Both the position numbers and the translations under genes were made by a program. A DNA stretch of 64,000 nt from Chromobotia macracanthus (taxonomy: Eukaryota; Chordata; Actinopteri; Cypriniformes; Botiidae), in assembly GCA_036877525.1 (NCBI GenBank), contig JAZGTH010000015.1:6533001-6597000 (forward strand). The letters are read 5' to 3'. Shown in pieces: positions 13,022 to 23,538 of the stretch (positions are counted from its first letter, which is position 1; every line of letters starts with the position of its first letter). The notes beneath the pieces are model-generated. The model searched no databases, was not told where the DNA came from, and was given only the letters and a program-made list of their open reading frames with translations.

Positions 13022-13255
13022 GGTGTCACGGTGGGCTACATGTCCATATTTGTTGTAAATTTGGTTTGTTACTGGCGTAGTACCATCAAAGGGTGTTGTA
13101 CACTTGAACACCTTAAGATGTACTCATGCACCCTTTAGGAGTAGATAACCTTTCTGCCTAATGTACTTTTAAAGCAGGTGTACCTTTTAATGGTACTGCA
13201 CCAGTGACGAGCCAAATTTACAACAAATATGGCTATCTAGCCCACCACAACACCT
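13022..13255. mobile_element. MITE with long terminal inverted repeats
   Basis: The left end (GTGGGCTACATGTCCATATT, then TGTTGTAAATTTGG and TACTGGCGTAGTACCAT) reads back in reverse complement at the right end (ATGGTACTGCACCAGTGACG, then CCAAATTTACAACA and AATATGGCTATCTAGCCCAC). This gives inverted repeats of about 60 bp with a few mismatches. The element lies in the s100a1 intron and no other copy was seen in the window. Confidence 0.75.
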
Positions 13256-13370
13256 CCATAGATTCTGAGGTATTTAGAAATGGGGCAGCTGTTTTTTAAA
13301 AAAGTTTTGTATCAAGAAACCTAAATGGCGATAACTCTGTTTACCGGTTATTCACCATTACAGGAATAAC

Positions 13371-13746
13371 ATGGCTTCACAGCTGGAAAATGCGATGGAA
13401 GGCCTGATAAAAGTTTTCCACACATATTCTTCCAAAGAAGGAGACAAGTACAAGTTAAGCAAAGCTGAGCTTAAAAGCTTGCTTCAGGGAGAACTCGGTG
13501 ACTTTTTATCAGTATGTTTTACTTTCTTGAAAACATTGACCACTTGCATGCATATGTGCAGGACCATTGTGATGTGTGTTCTGTTTCCTGTTGTAGGCAA
13601 GTAAAGACCCGATGGTTGTAGAGAAGATCATGTCCGATTTGGATGAGAATCGAGACGGAGAGGTGGATTTTCAGGAGTTTGTGGTGTTGGTTGCTGCTCT
13701 CACAGTGGCATGTAATGAATTCTTTGTAGAAAGCATGAAGAATTGA
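13371..13746 (+). CDS. s100a1: S100-A1-like EF-hand calcium sensor
   Basis: Two coding exons, 13371-13511 and 13597-13746, give a 96-residue protein, the normal S100 length. Exon 2 starts at 13364, seven bases before the ATG. The N-terminal pseudo-EF hand (about residues 20-34, SKEGDKYKLSKAEL) is followed by a hinge. A canonical EF loop spans residues 63-74 (DENRDGEVDFQE), and helix IV carries a conserved cysteine (TVAC, Cys86). The pattern LVAALTVACNEFF is typical of S100A1. S100A1 dimers bind target peptides on calcium loading, notably in muscle (ryanodine receptor, SERCA) and neurons. A polyadenylation signal lies at 13816-13821. The neighbouring mettl25b is convergent and ends about 600 bp away. 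Other S100 paralogues cannot be fully excluded, but S100A1 is the best match I can see. Confidence 0.87.
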
Positions 13747-13815
13747 ACGTGTCTTCCTGTGTCCTTGGTTTCACTGTCATTTGCAAGAGACCATTTTGTA
13801 AATGTATTTATCTGA

Positions 13816-13821
13816 AATAAA
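13816..13821 (+). terminator. s100a1 polyadenylation signal
   Basis: An AATAAA hexamer lies about 70 bases after the stop codon. Confidence 0.75.
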
Positions 13822-13990
13822 GGCTCTGCGTGTGATTTATGATAATGTGCCTGGAAACTAGAGTTAGAAAAGGGAACAATCAGTTTGTGAAAGATTTTGT
13901 GTGACGCAATGTTTAGTTGGAGAGGTTAAACTGACTGAGCAAGGGGAACTACAAGCTCCTTCATTGAATTGTGTTACACAACAGCTAATG

Positions 13991-14152
13991 GCAGCCTTGG
14001 CGGTAAACTGGAGGGCCAGGGTCCTGCAGAGTTAATTAAACGCACCTCAAGGTCTAACTAGGCAGGTTAGACACTTCCAGCCAGGTGTGTTGTGGCAAAT
14101 TGGAGCTGAACTCTGCAGGACACTGACCCTCCAGAAGCAGGATTGGACACCC
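13991..14152. mobile_element. hAT-like MITE, family B copy 2
   Basis: A degraded copy of the element at 9100. Shared blocks include GTCCTGCAGAGTT, CAAGGTCT, CCAGGTGTGTTG, GAGCTGAACTCTGCAGGAC and GATTGGACACCCC. The left terminus has decayed. It lies in the convergent spacer between s100a1 and mettl25b. Confidence 0.75.
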
Positions 14153-14467
14153 CAATCTAAATTTTTAAAGCATCTATGAACTAAGAGTGCTTAAAACATC
14201 CTCTGTAACAACTCCATTCTTTTCAATATTACAAATGCTAAAATACACATTAAGAGGTTGCAAAAAAAATAACTGAACAATGAACCCTGGTAGTTCGTTC
14301 CAAAAATGAAAATGGAAAATCAGTCCTATTAAAAATTTAGACTTCTAATTGCAGCTCCTAATCTTCCTGTGGCTTGTGTGAAGAAACATCTTGCATGTAA
14401 TAATCTTACATAGTCGTTCTGCTTCAGAACATGATATTGAATGTCTTTGAGACTATTATTCCATTCA

Positions 14468-17400
14468 TCAGTTCGCTGGTGGCTTTACTGCCACTAGTAC
14501 CAGGTTTCGAGGGGAGAAAGCAGCATCAAAGAGTGGAATGAGTTTACTCTGAAAACCTGAAAATTTAAAAAAAGAAATAAAGGATATTACTTTATTTCTT
14601 AAGACACAAAACATATTATTATAGAGCACTAAAGATCATTAATAATTAAACCTTTTAGTAACCGCTTTACTAAAATTGCATAACAGGTCAGAAGAAAAGC
14701 TATAACATCAAAGTGGTGTCTAAATGCCCTTTTTTGTTTGTCAGTGAGGCGTGAGATGTTCATTTTTACACTCTGTTTATTGTTATGACTCACTGGCTCT
14801 GCTCCACTTACCCCTCTCCTGCAGGAAAATTATTCTGTCCAGCAACACGAGAGTCTCCACCACAGGAGCAAGCAGCAGAACCAGGCTGAAGTACACCACC
14901 ACTCGGCCCTGCTGTGCCAGCATTGCATCCACACAGCCAGAGTCAAAGGGAAGATCGGCGGGTAAGCCCACCCGTGGCAATGCCATACGGGCATACCTGC
15001 GAGAACATATGTTATAATGATAAAATGCAGCATTAGGACTTTCACCAAGATGAGTGAGCATATAGGACATTATACTAGGAAAGACTAATATATAACTATG
15101 TATGTAATACTTTAATGAAATCAATGTAGTATTTCAATGAAAAGTGAAAGCTATGAAAGCTGCTTTTATGAAAGCATATTCCCAAAAGTCACAATAAGGA
15201 CAAGATACTAACTCGGGGAATGGCAGCGTGTGGGCTTTCTTAATAGTCTGAACACCTGGCCTGTGCAGCTGAGGTTTCTCTGCCCTGATGATGGTTTCTA
15301 AGACAGCTCTGTAGCAGTGTGTCCGCAGAAGCTCGCTCTTCTCTCTCAGCCTGTGAAGATAGTCCTCTATGGCATGACACGCCCCCTCTCGTGCCTTGTA
15401 AGACAACTGGTGCCCTGGTAATCCACGTACCCAGTCACTCATTGGATAACCATATCCTGCACACGACTCTGTTGTGGTGTATGAGAAGCGGGGTTGTATT
15501 ACCCCTGGGGGGTTTGGGTTCTCCTCAGTTGAGATTTTCATGTAGCAGCAAGCAACGGAGGTGATGCCCTGAACATGAGGGCAGTTGGTAAAATGGCGAA
15601 GAAGCGTAGAACTAAGATCTCCGCAGGCATGAAGCCCTGTAAGGACAAAATTACCACATCCTCTGGAACCACAACCAACATCAGGGATTGTCCCAATAAA
15701 AGATCTAGTGTTAATAGGTGACTCGCTGACAAACCTGCACATGTGTTCTGAGGTAGAGTGGATTTGGGTTTCAGTTTTCACCCCAGATGGAGGAACCACA
15801 GTATTTGTTTGGGCTAGAGAGTCAGAAATATTTATGTCAGTAGGACATAACTCCTTTGCACAGGTTTGACCGGAATTCTGCTCCAATTCCAGGTCCTGCT
15901 CTGATACCTGCTGTTTCTGTTCATACAGCTCACTGTTGGGTCCATTGCTGTCACTTTTACCTGTTGCCACACTAAGCTGCTGTATAAAAATATCCCATGA
16001 TGCTTTTGGGTCAACCCAGCCCACCACATGGCGAGGAGAAGGACCAGGTGCTGAGTGCGGATCTGAAGATTTTCCTGACTACAACAGAAATGCTGATATG
16101 AATTCTCAGAAATAACTGTGGTGCATAGTAGTTAAGTTTTAAAACAAGTGACATCAAAGATCATAGTGCAACAGGGAATGTTGGGCTCTGTCCATTCAAA
16201 TGTATTGTTGTTAGCTTTGAAAAGGTACTTTAAAAAAAGTACATGTCCAGAAGAATTCTAATGTCTTCAACTTATTACAAGAAAGATGATAACAGGATTG
16301 TATGGGTCAAACCTTTTGATTCTCTTTGGCCAGTGTCAATAATAGCTGTCTGTCAAATCTGGTGGCCATAGAAACCAGGTCAGGGTCAGCCTCAATTCCA
16401 GTGACATGTAGGCCTAGTCCAAAAGAAAGGAAACGCGTCAAATGGCCCTGCAGGAATAAAATCAAAGGGGGTTAGCACTAAACGGCCAAACGTTTACCAT
16501 AACTGAAACAGAACTAAACATAGCAACCAATATAGCACAACATAGCTTAACCTGTCCTGATCCAACATCCACCACACAGTTACAGTCAACCTGGTCACAT
16601 ATCTCCTTAACCAGCTAGAAGACAAAGTTTAAAAGGAAAAGTTAATGTTTTGCCTAATGATTTCACTTTTTTCAAAAATCCACATTGACTGAATGCATTA
16701 AGTACACATACCTTTCCTAATCGACGGATTTCGTGCTGCTTCTTGGGTTTGACATGCTTACGGAAAATATGTCCTAACAAAGCGCTTTGACTCCGGTTAG
16801 ACTGAAACTCCTCCAGCACGTGTACACCTGCATCCTGAGGGCGCACACCCGGGGCATTACGTGGAAACGACAGCGCATGTGCTGCCGTCCGCAGTGCCAG
16901 TAAGGACAGAGGCCACACAGATGGGTAACTATAAATAAAATAAATAAATAAACCCCTGTAAAATGTTGCATTGTTTCGTTTCAGCTGCACATTTCTGTTA
17001 TTGGCTATTGTTTATGGGCCTGTATATGACTATACAGTACCAGTAAAAGGTCTGGACACACTTGACTGAATTTACTGCCTTAAAAGCAGGCTGTCCCAGG
17101 TTGCACCTCATAAAGCAGGTGGAGACAAAGTAGACAAAGAGTCTCTACTTTAAAAAAGCTAAAACAGGAGATGATTTTACAGTATGTTCACTGCACAGCT
17201 ATCATCTTTTGGTGACTTTACTATTATTTACTATGGGTGATTATGAACTGAGAAGAGATTTTCAACTAAACAAGCTCTTCCTACCGCCTGTCCCTTATCT
17301 CTCTATCCAGCAGCAGGTCAGCGATCTGTGGGGCTGTAAGATCACCGAGGGCTTTCCGCCAGCTCACAGGCAGAGTTTCCCACAAACTCTCACTGAAGAA

Positions 17401-17729
17401 CTCCTGCGTGGACAGAAACACGGAAAACATTTCGTACATGCATGAATATTTCAGTATCCTCTCGTAACAAACATGACACTAAGCCGACAGCAAATATCTG
17501 ACGTCTTTGGTTTTACGTTTAGCGGATTATGCGTTTACTAACTTAGAAGTTCATTGCATACGTTTTGCACAAATACTTAATCAAAGCACAAACACTTATA
17601 GAGTACAAAAAGCTGCTCATGAATTACTATTATGTAGGAGTCCGATAAGTGACTGTAGGTTGACAGGAGCGTTGTCAGCTTCTTGGCCAGATCTCTCTGC
17701 TCCTGCGCTGATAAAGTCGCCATAAACAT
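14468..17729 (-). CDS. mettl25b: METTL25B / RRNAD1 putative methyltransferase
   Basis: Coding exons in transcript order on the minus strand: 17729-17628, 17403-17285, 16928-16712, 16614-16552, 16447-16313, 16078-15213, 14996-14812, 14556-14468. All are GT-AG and in phase, giving 591 residues; the human protein is roughly 475. The SAM-binding signature VVDVGSGQGHL is at about residues 160-170, followed by an acidic GIEAD at the end of the next strand. A second conserved block, LTGLHACGDLSS, starts near 358, then CCYMK. The C-terminal helix reads FSLVLLLAPVVETLVLLDR. About 105 weakly structured Ser/Thr/Gln-rich residues (about 248-352) account for most of the extra length. The start could be either of two in-frame ATGs two codons apart (17729 or 17723). 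The family's substrate is not established. The older name (rRNA adenine dimethylase domain) reflects fold similarity, not a shown reaction. Confidence 0.9.
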
Positions 17730-18153
17730 TTGTATAACGCCAAATAAAACTACATGCAAACCACACAAAGTGCAATGAAACCCTTATTTCAATAACGCCT
17801 GTATTTAATGTCTGTAGCTCATTTTAGCGTCAATCTTTGTGTTGTGTTTACATGCGGCAAATCAACCAAGTTTCCTACGTTGCCCCCCGACCCGGAAGTG
17901 CACCGGCCGGCTTGTCATGTGGGTGTATTGAACGTCAGAAGCTGATATAACCGCAGAGATAACTGCAAAAATAGTATGAATCCGACATTTGTTAACGTTT
18001 ATAAATAATTGTAATGTGCATTATATATTTATGAAGACGTAAATGGAGACGATACGATGATATCACAGTGGCAGCGTAGCGTTTTTAAAGCCCCCAGCTC
18101 AGTACATCACAGTCTCGTATTAAAAGATAAATGTAGCATGTTGTGGGTGAACA
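17730..18153. promoter_or_regulatory. Shared bidirectional promoter of mettl25b and isg20l2
   Basis: About 420 bp separate the two divergent start codons. The GC-rich core at about 17880-17915 contains an ETS-type CCGGAAGTG and CACCGGCCGG and has no TATA box, as usual for paired housekeeping genes. The same head-to-head pairing exists in human, as I recall it. Confidence 0.65.
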
Positions 18154-19777
18154 ATGTCAGATTTTGTGCTTAACCTGGTTTCTGAAACAAAGAGGCGAAT
18201 CAGGTGAATACAAAGGAAATAACAAACACATGCGTTTCCTCAAAAGGAGATAGAAGAAACAGAAGGACTTCTTAAAGGACAAACAAAACAAAAAGGAGAA
18301 AAAAGCCAGGGCAGAAGCAGATCAACAGAGAGGAGCAATACAAACCAGGTGTTGTTTTTCCCAAATTTAACACCACACTGACCAATGAGCCTTCCAGTTC
18401 CTTGATGTTGCCTTGTCAGAAATCCTCAACTTTAGTTTCATCCAGTGCCTTTACATTTTAGGAAAAAACAGTACAGAAAGTGGTGCCCTGCACTTGTGGA
18501 CCTTAAAAATACATAGCTTTGGACTGTGAGATGGTCAGAACAGGACCAAAGGGGTCCATAAGTGAGCTTGGCCCGCTGTAGTATTGTCTCCTACGATGGT
18601 GATGTAATTTTTGACAAATTCATCCAACCCACTAAACCTGGAGAGGAATCTGGAGGCAGGATATTCGCAATGCCACACTCTTCAGACAGGCACAGAAAGA
18701 GGCGAGCAAGCATCTAATGAAATGAGTACATTACATTTATTCACATTCATTCAAGAAAGATGCTTTATATAGAGTATTACACATTTAATCCTGTATTAAT
18801 TGTACTAAATAATCTAATAATTTGTTATTAGACATACCAGTGCAGAAACATTTTTTGTTATGCTGGTTGAAAGTTCCTTCACATCTTTATAGCAAGTAAA
18901 GTGTTTTGAATATATTTAAATATCTTCTGTTGAAGGCACAGGGCCATAAAAATGTTTGTCCGATCATTGCGTTCGGACCGAAGTACAAAGTTGAATTGTA
19001 ATGGTGTGAGTTTAGGGCAGAGTTATCGGTTTGTCTAACCAATAGAAAATGAAGGAAATGTTTGAAATTTGGAAACCATATGGAAACAACTGTGTTTGGT
19101 AGTGACACGTAAAAATGACACACTTTACCTTTAAAGTAACTGTAAAAGTGGATCAGAGAGACAAATAAATACACATACAGTAAAATATACATATTAGTGT
19201 CTTTATTTTAAACAATTCTTTTATTTAATGTGCCTAAAATAAATAATTTTCTTGTAATGTTTTGACAAATAAACAGTGTATTGAAGTGCCATCATATGTT
19301 TTGCGCTCAGATTTTGGAGATAATAACAGGGAAAGTGGTTGTTGGCCATGCCATCAAGAATGACTTCAAGGCCTTACGATATTTCCATCCTGCTTGCCAA
19401 ACACGAGATACCGCATTGATTCCACTGCTAAACCAGAAAGCTGGATTGCCTGATCATGAGGTTGCATCTCTGAAAAGGCTTACTAAGGCTCTCTTCAACA
19501 AAGACATACAAGTGGGTTTAACAATTTATAATTAAACATTGTAACACATTCACTTGTGTCACACAAATCTAGGCTTAGTGTATTTTAGCTGTCAAACAAA
19601 GATAAAGGACATCTGGAGCTAATCCAAAACAAGGATTAGACTTTTTTTTAATTTCATCATTGGCTTATTTTCAATTGATTTGGTAAATCAATTAAAAGCT
19701 GTCTGTTTTTATGAATGTTTCTAATTGAGTATTACACATTGCAGATCTATGAATGTTGTTAAATTTCAGTTCATTTT

Positions 19778-19870
19778 AAAGGAATAGTTCACCCAAAACT
19801 GAAAAGGAGGTTTTTAGATGAACGTTGTCTTAGTCACTGAGGGTGGGAGTAAAATAACAGCAAATTTTAA
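19778..19870 (+). repeat. 'AGTTCACCCAAA' repeat, copy 1
   Basis: The block AAAGGAATAGTTCACCCAAAA starts a short dispersed repeat, also found near 29312, 41321 and 54211. The family is very common in cyprinid genomes. This copy lies in intron 2 of the isg20l2 pseudogene. Confidence 0.7.
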
Positions 19871-19929
19871 TTTTTGAATTAAAATTTTAACTTGAAGAAT
19901 TTAAACTTGTTACCCACCTTAAGAAAATA

Positions 19930-20000
19930 ACACTGCAAATACCCTGCAATTTTATATTTTAAACAGAGATGGCGGTAAAGAGTTACAGACTGCAGCTTTA
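19930..20000 (+). repeat. Family E repeat fragment
   Basis: A segment with 'AAACAGAGATGGCGGTA' and 'CTGCAGCTTTAA' matches the 3' part of the larger repeat at 38268-38520. Confidence 0.6.
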
Positions 20001-20512
20001 AATTCTATTAAAATTACAAGCCCACGTCTTATTTGCAATTTAATCTCAATTTAAATTCAAGAATACACTTCCTTTACGAGCTTACAGTTAGTTTACAGGG
20101 TCTCTCAGTTCAGTTCTGAATAGTGCACAGCCCTTTTCAGGCCAGTTGTTGGATTGAGACATCTAAAACAGAGGAAAGTCTCAGTGCTTTGGATAAGGCT
20201 ATTTTTAGGCACGACTTTCATTTGTTTCCACTGAAACACTCTCCTCTTATATTTTCAGACTAGGAGTAGAGGCCACTCATCAGCAGAAGATGCCAAAGCC
20301 ACCATGGAACTGTACAAAGTAGTGGAGGCTCTCAGACTGGCCTCTCAGACTGCTAGCTAAAAGGAGCAATCGATGTAGCTAAAAAAAACAATATGACCAG
20401 TTTGAAGTAGTAACTTTTCATATGGAACCAGTCTTGTTATTTTTATTATTAGGCTTTCTCACTACACAATAGAACATAAGAACATCTCAGCTGTAATGGC
20501 TGACTTGAAACA

Positions 20513-20526
20513 CCACCAGGGGGCTC
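20513..20526 (+). promoter_or_regulatory. Candidate CTCF site
   Basis: CCACCAGGGGGCTC is close to the core CTCF consensus CCASYAGRKGGCRS. It lies just downstream of the isg20l2 pseudogene and upstream of bcan, where an insulator between gene domains would make sense. Confidence 0.45.
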
Positions 20527-21219
20527 TTAGTTTCTGTACAACAGATGTGATGTTTTAACTCTTTTTAACAGTTGTTACTGTGCAACAGTTGTTAATATGC
20601 AAAGAATCAGGACATCTGGAAAAGCTGTTCAAACGGATCTCTTTTTCTGTACAGGATCTCAGAATGAAGGAAAGTGGCAAGTAAAAAGCAGTTTTCTCAC
20701 CGCCTGTCTTTCTTTCTCATGTCTGACGAACAAGATGAGTCAGCATTTTTCTTCTACTGTGAATTCAACACCACCACATGAATTACGGCCCCTCCTGTAT
20801 TTAACTATCCAAATGAACAGGGCTACTGCTATTTCTAAGATTATAGTTAAAGCTCCTTTTCCTCTAAACCCACTCAATCATCAGGCAGTCTGTTTAGGAA
20901 TCCAGTTGCACCACTTTGGTGATGTTTGGGAGACAGTCAAATCTTTCTTGCTCACCAGTTTCCCAGCAGTTAGAAAGATTTGTGATTTTCAGCCTTTACA
21001 TGTTTAGACTAAGTTTAATATAACAATCGAACCAGAAGGGTTCAATCTAAATCAAGCGTATCACAATTCAGCATTAACATCAGAACCAAAGCACATTTTT
21101 TCTGTAGGAATAAGGATAAATATGTTTGGCAGTTACAGTGATTTGCAGTACTGTAACAATGACACATGGAGCCATTTGTTTTCAAAGAAAGATTTACGGT
21201 GACATCAGCAAGCAGACAT

Positions 21220-21345
21220 TTATGTACTTGGCAGTTGCTTTTATCTAAAGCAACTTTAAGGTATACTTGTTATCACTGTATTCACTGGGATTCAAGCCCT
21301 AGATTTGGCATTGCTAGTGCCAAGTGTTCTACTGTTTAAACAACG
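21220..21345 (-). repeat. tRNA-derived SINE copy 3 (degraded)
   Basis: Retains 'TTGGCAGTTGCTTTTATC', a middle part with GTATACTTGTTATCA, and a decayed head (CTGGGATTCAAGCCC ... GTGTTCTACTG). Confidence 0.6.
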
Positions 21346-22159
21346 TGTGATGCAACAACTACCATTTTAAGTGTAGGCATTGATCTGACACTTGATATAG
21401 TTACAGTGGTCTAGTAGGGAAGACTACAAACCAACAGCACAGAGACTTAACAACCACCAATCAATTAATTACCAGTGTGACTGAATCTTAAAACGCGAGG
21501 TTCCATTTATTATGTGTTTTTCTTAATCTCAAGTTTGAAGAGATTGTATTATTGTCACACACACAATCCATATATCTATAAGATATTTTGTTCTTAGATC
21601 AATAGCAAAACATTTTTGTTCATAATGTTCATGGTAACCCAATAACCCTCCCATCTCATTCATCTATGTTAAGCATTTTTACAATAAACAAGAATGAACA
21701 GAATTAATATCATGTTCATCTCTCTAGTGTGCTTATCTCTGCTCTGTGTATGAACACCCTTCATGTGCCTTTAATGTCAAGCATGCCTAAAATGTCACTG
21801 CTGATATAGCAGGACCAAAGAAATCTTATCAGGCTATTTGCTCTTATGTCTTTTTTGACACTGGTAAATCCGTCTGATGTTGGGTGGAATGGCTGAAATC
21901 GGAGTTAATGGAGTGTGCTGTACACAGACGATGGTCGACGTGATTTCATACTTTCCAAGTTGTGGCTTGGATCTGCACAGTAGTAACGTCTGTAAAACGG
22001 ATCAAGTTTTAAAATCCTCAATGGCTGGCGGGCTGATGTAATCTTGTGGTGAAGAATAAGAGTACCCTCGCTCATAACTGAAGAAACATCATAATGGCTG
22101 ATCCAATAAATAACATACTATAGCTTTAATAGCTAAATGTGGACCTTTCTCTATATTTT

Positions 22160-22290
22160 TAAAGCTGTAATTTCTTTGTTATAAATGAACATAAAACAGT
22201 TATTGAGCAAGTACATTACAGATAAGTGATAAACACCTTATCTTCATATCTTACCCCTATTCACAATGGTAAGTTTACAGATGGAAACGT
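22160..22290 (+). repeat. Family E repeat copy
   Basis: It shares 'AAAGCTG', 'GTTATTGAGCAAGTACAT', 'TAAGTGAT' and 'CACAATGGTAAGTTTA' with 38268-38400. This is a dispersed repeat of unknown class. Confidence 0.6.
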
Positions 22291-23246
22291 CCTCTAGCAC
22301 CTGATGTGATGTCATTCATCCTCATTTCTACCATGTGATACAGTGAGTTGTGTGATGGTTTGCTACTGTTTTTGGAGGAGGCTGGCCTCTGGTCTCTTCA
22401 TGTGCGGTCCACTTCTCAGACGTGACTCACAAATGGATTAGATTCAGATTTACAGATGTGAATCAGCAGTGATTCATCTATCAAATGCGAACGGGTCATT
22501 TCTCAGAAGAAACATTTGTCTCATTTCTTAGGTATCTGCTTATTAGAGGTTACCCACCCTAACACAATTTTCTCTTTGTTTGGAGTCAGCACAGTGGTTT
22601 GAGTGATGGAAGGTCTATATTTATATACCCCTAACGTCGATGTAATACGTGTACTCCAGGCAATGGTCCAGACTCCGTTTCATTGAATGTTTATTATCTT
22701 CAGTGCTTACATAAGCATTTGTTTACATAAGCAAAATAGTATTGCATTCACATTTATCAGATGGTATGTCGTATAGTAGCCCAACAAATGAATGAACCAA
22801 AGCATTCACTGTGACACCTTACTGAAGGGAAAATTCAGTGTGGGAAATGTAACTTACATATCACTCGTGAATGAAAAGGTTAATTTAACACGTTACACTT
22901 TCTAACTGGGGGCATAAAACATTTTTTCTCCTCGATACGTTTTCGTTTTAAAACGCATTTTAAAAAACAATCAATGCATGTGTTACAATTTTGCGATAGT
23001 TTTAGCAATTATGAACTACAAATGAATCCTGCAACGCACGTCTCGCCTAATTCAAAATATTATTTCATTTAAACGTGTTGAAATGTGCACACATTGTCTT
23101 GTTGTAAGTAAAACAATGAACCCTATGTCATTTTTAAAGGCTCTGCGTCCAAGCAAGAGCATTACAGGTGTTATGAGCTCCTCAATTTCTTATTGATTGG
23201 AAAATATATTATTACTTGCATAAATAATCTTAGGTAATGCATGTCA

Positions 23247-23249
<3 letters not shown>

Positions 23250-23280
<31 letters not shown>

Positions 23281-23282
23281 CC
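23250..23282. repeat. (CT)n microsatellite near bcan start
   Basis: A CT-rich run lies directly upstream of the proposed bcan exon 1. Such tracts often occur in vertebrate promoters. Confidence 0.85.
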
Positions 23283-23538
23283 TCCCATGTTTCTTGGTCC
23301 CATCCCTGTCTTCATCGTGCCAAGTGACAATAGGAAAATGAGTTAAAGTGAGTGTTTATTCCTCCTCCTTCTTTCATTCTCCCTCTCTTTCGTCTCTTGC
23401 ACCGGGCAGAGCGCACAGCATCCATCCTCTTCATCCTCTTCCTCCTCTTCCTTCTGAGACTTTATACGTGTCTCCGTCTGAAGGGAACTAGAGCAAGATA
23501 ACACCAAGACTTTCCTCCAGAAACCTCGACTGGCTAAG
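23283..23538 (+). promoter_or_regulatory. Candidate bcan promoter and non-coding exon 1
   Basis: A pyrimidine-rich, locally GC-richer stretch ends in a good donor (GGCTAAG|GTACGTG). The next + strand exon in the direction of transcription is the bcan signal-peptide exon at 28966, whose acceptor lies seven bases before its ATG. Lectican genes begin with a non-coding exon and a long first intron, which fits. No TATA box is obvious. Confidence 0.5.

Larger units (their letters stand above)
18154..20360 (+). pseudogene. isg20l2: Degraded isg20l2 (DEDDh exoribonuclease)
   Basis: Three exons match ISG20L2, a nucleolar 3'-5' exonuclease of ribosome maturation. Exon 1 (18154-18701) starts MSDFVLNL but hits TGA at 18205. 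Similarity continues in another frame (NNKHMRFLKRR, stop TAG at 18251), then in a third carrying the ExoI motif (IALDCEMVRTGPKG, from 18510). It changes frame again for ARCSIVSYDGDVIFD (from 18571) and again for IRNATLFRQAQKE (from about 18660). A segment of about eight codons before the last block seems deleted, and the donor reads GAG|GCGAGC. Exon 2 (19311-19511, TGKVVVGHAIKNDFKAL, ExoII) and exon 3 (20259-20360, HSSAEDAKATMELYK, ExoIII) are open, with good splice sites and a normal stop. No full-length protein can be made from this copy. A noisy assembly is the alternative, but the other genes here have clean frames. Confidence 0.85.
20361..23240. other. Spacer between isg20l2 pseudogene and bcan
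   Basis: No exon recognised. A 136-codon open frame at 20597-21007 has no similarity I recognise and no supporting signals. The stretch holds a CTCF-like site (20513), a degraded SINE (21220-21345) and a family E repeat (22160-22290). Confidence 0.5.

Noticed and set aside
18062..18100. snRNA-like CAGTGGCAGCGTAGCG string
   Set aside because: It resembles part of U4 for about a dozen bases only; the rest of the RNA is absent.
18887..19192. 101-codon minus-strand open frame
   Set aside because: It lies in the first intron of the isg20l2 pseudogene, is AT-rich and shows no domain.
20597..21007. 136-codon open frame as a new gene
   Set aside because: No recognisable domain, no splice or promoter context, and an ordinary length for chance in this much sequence.
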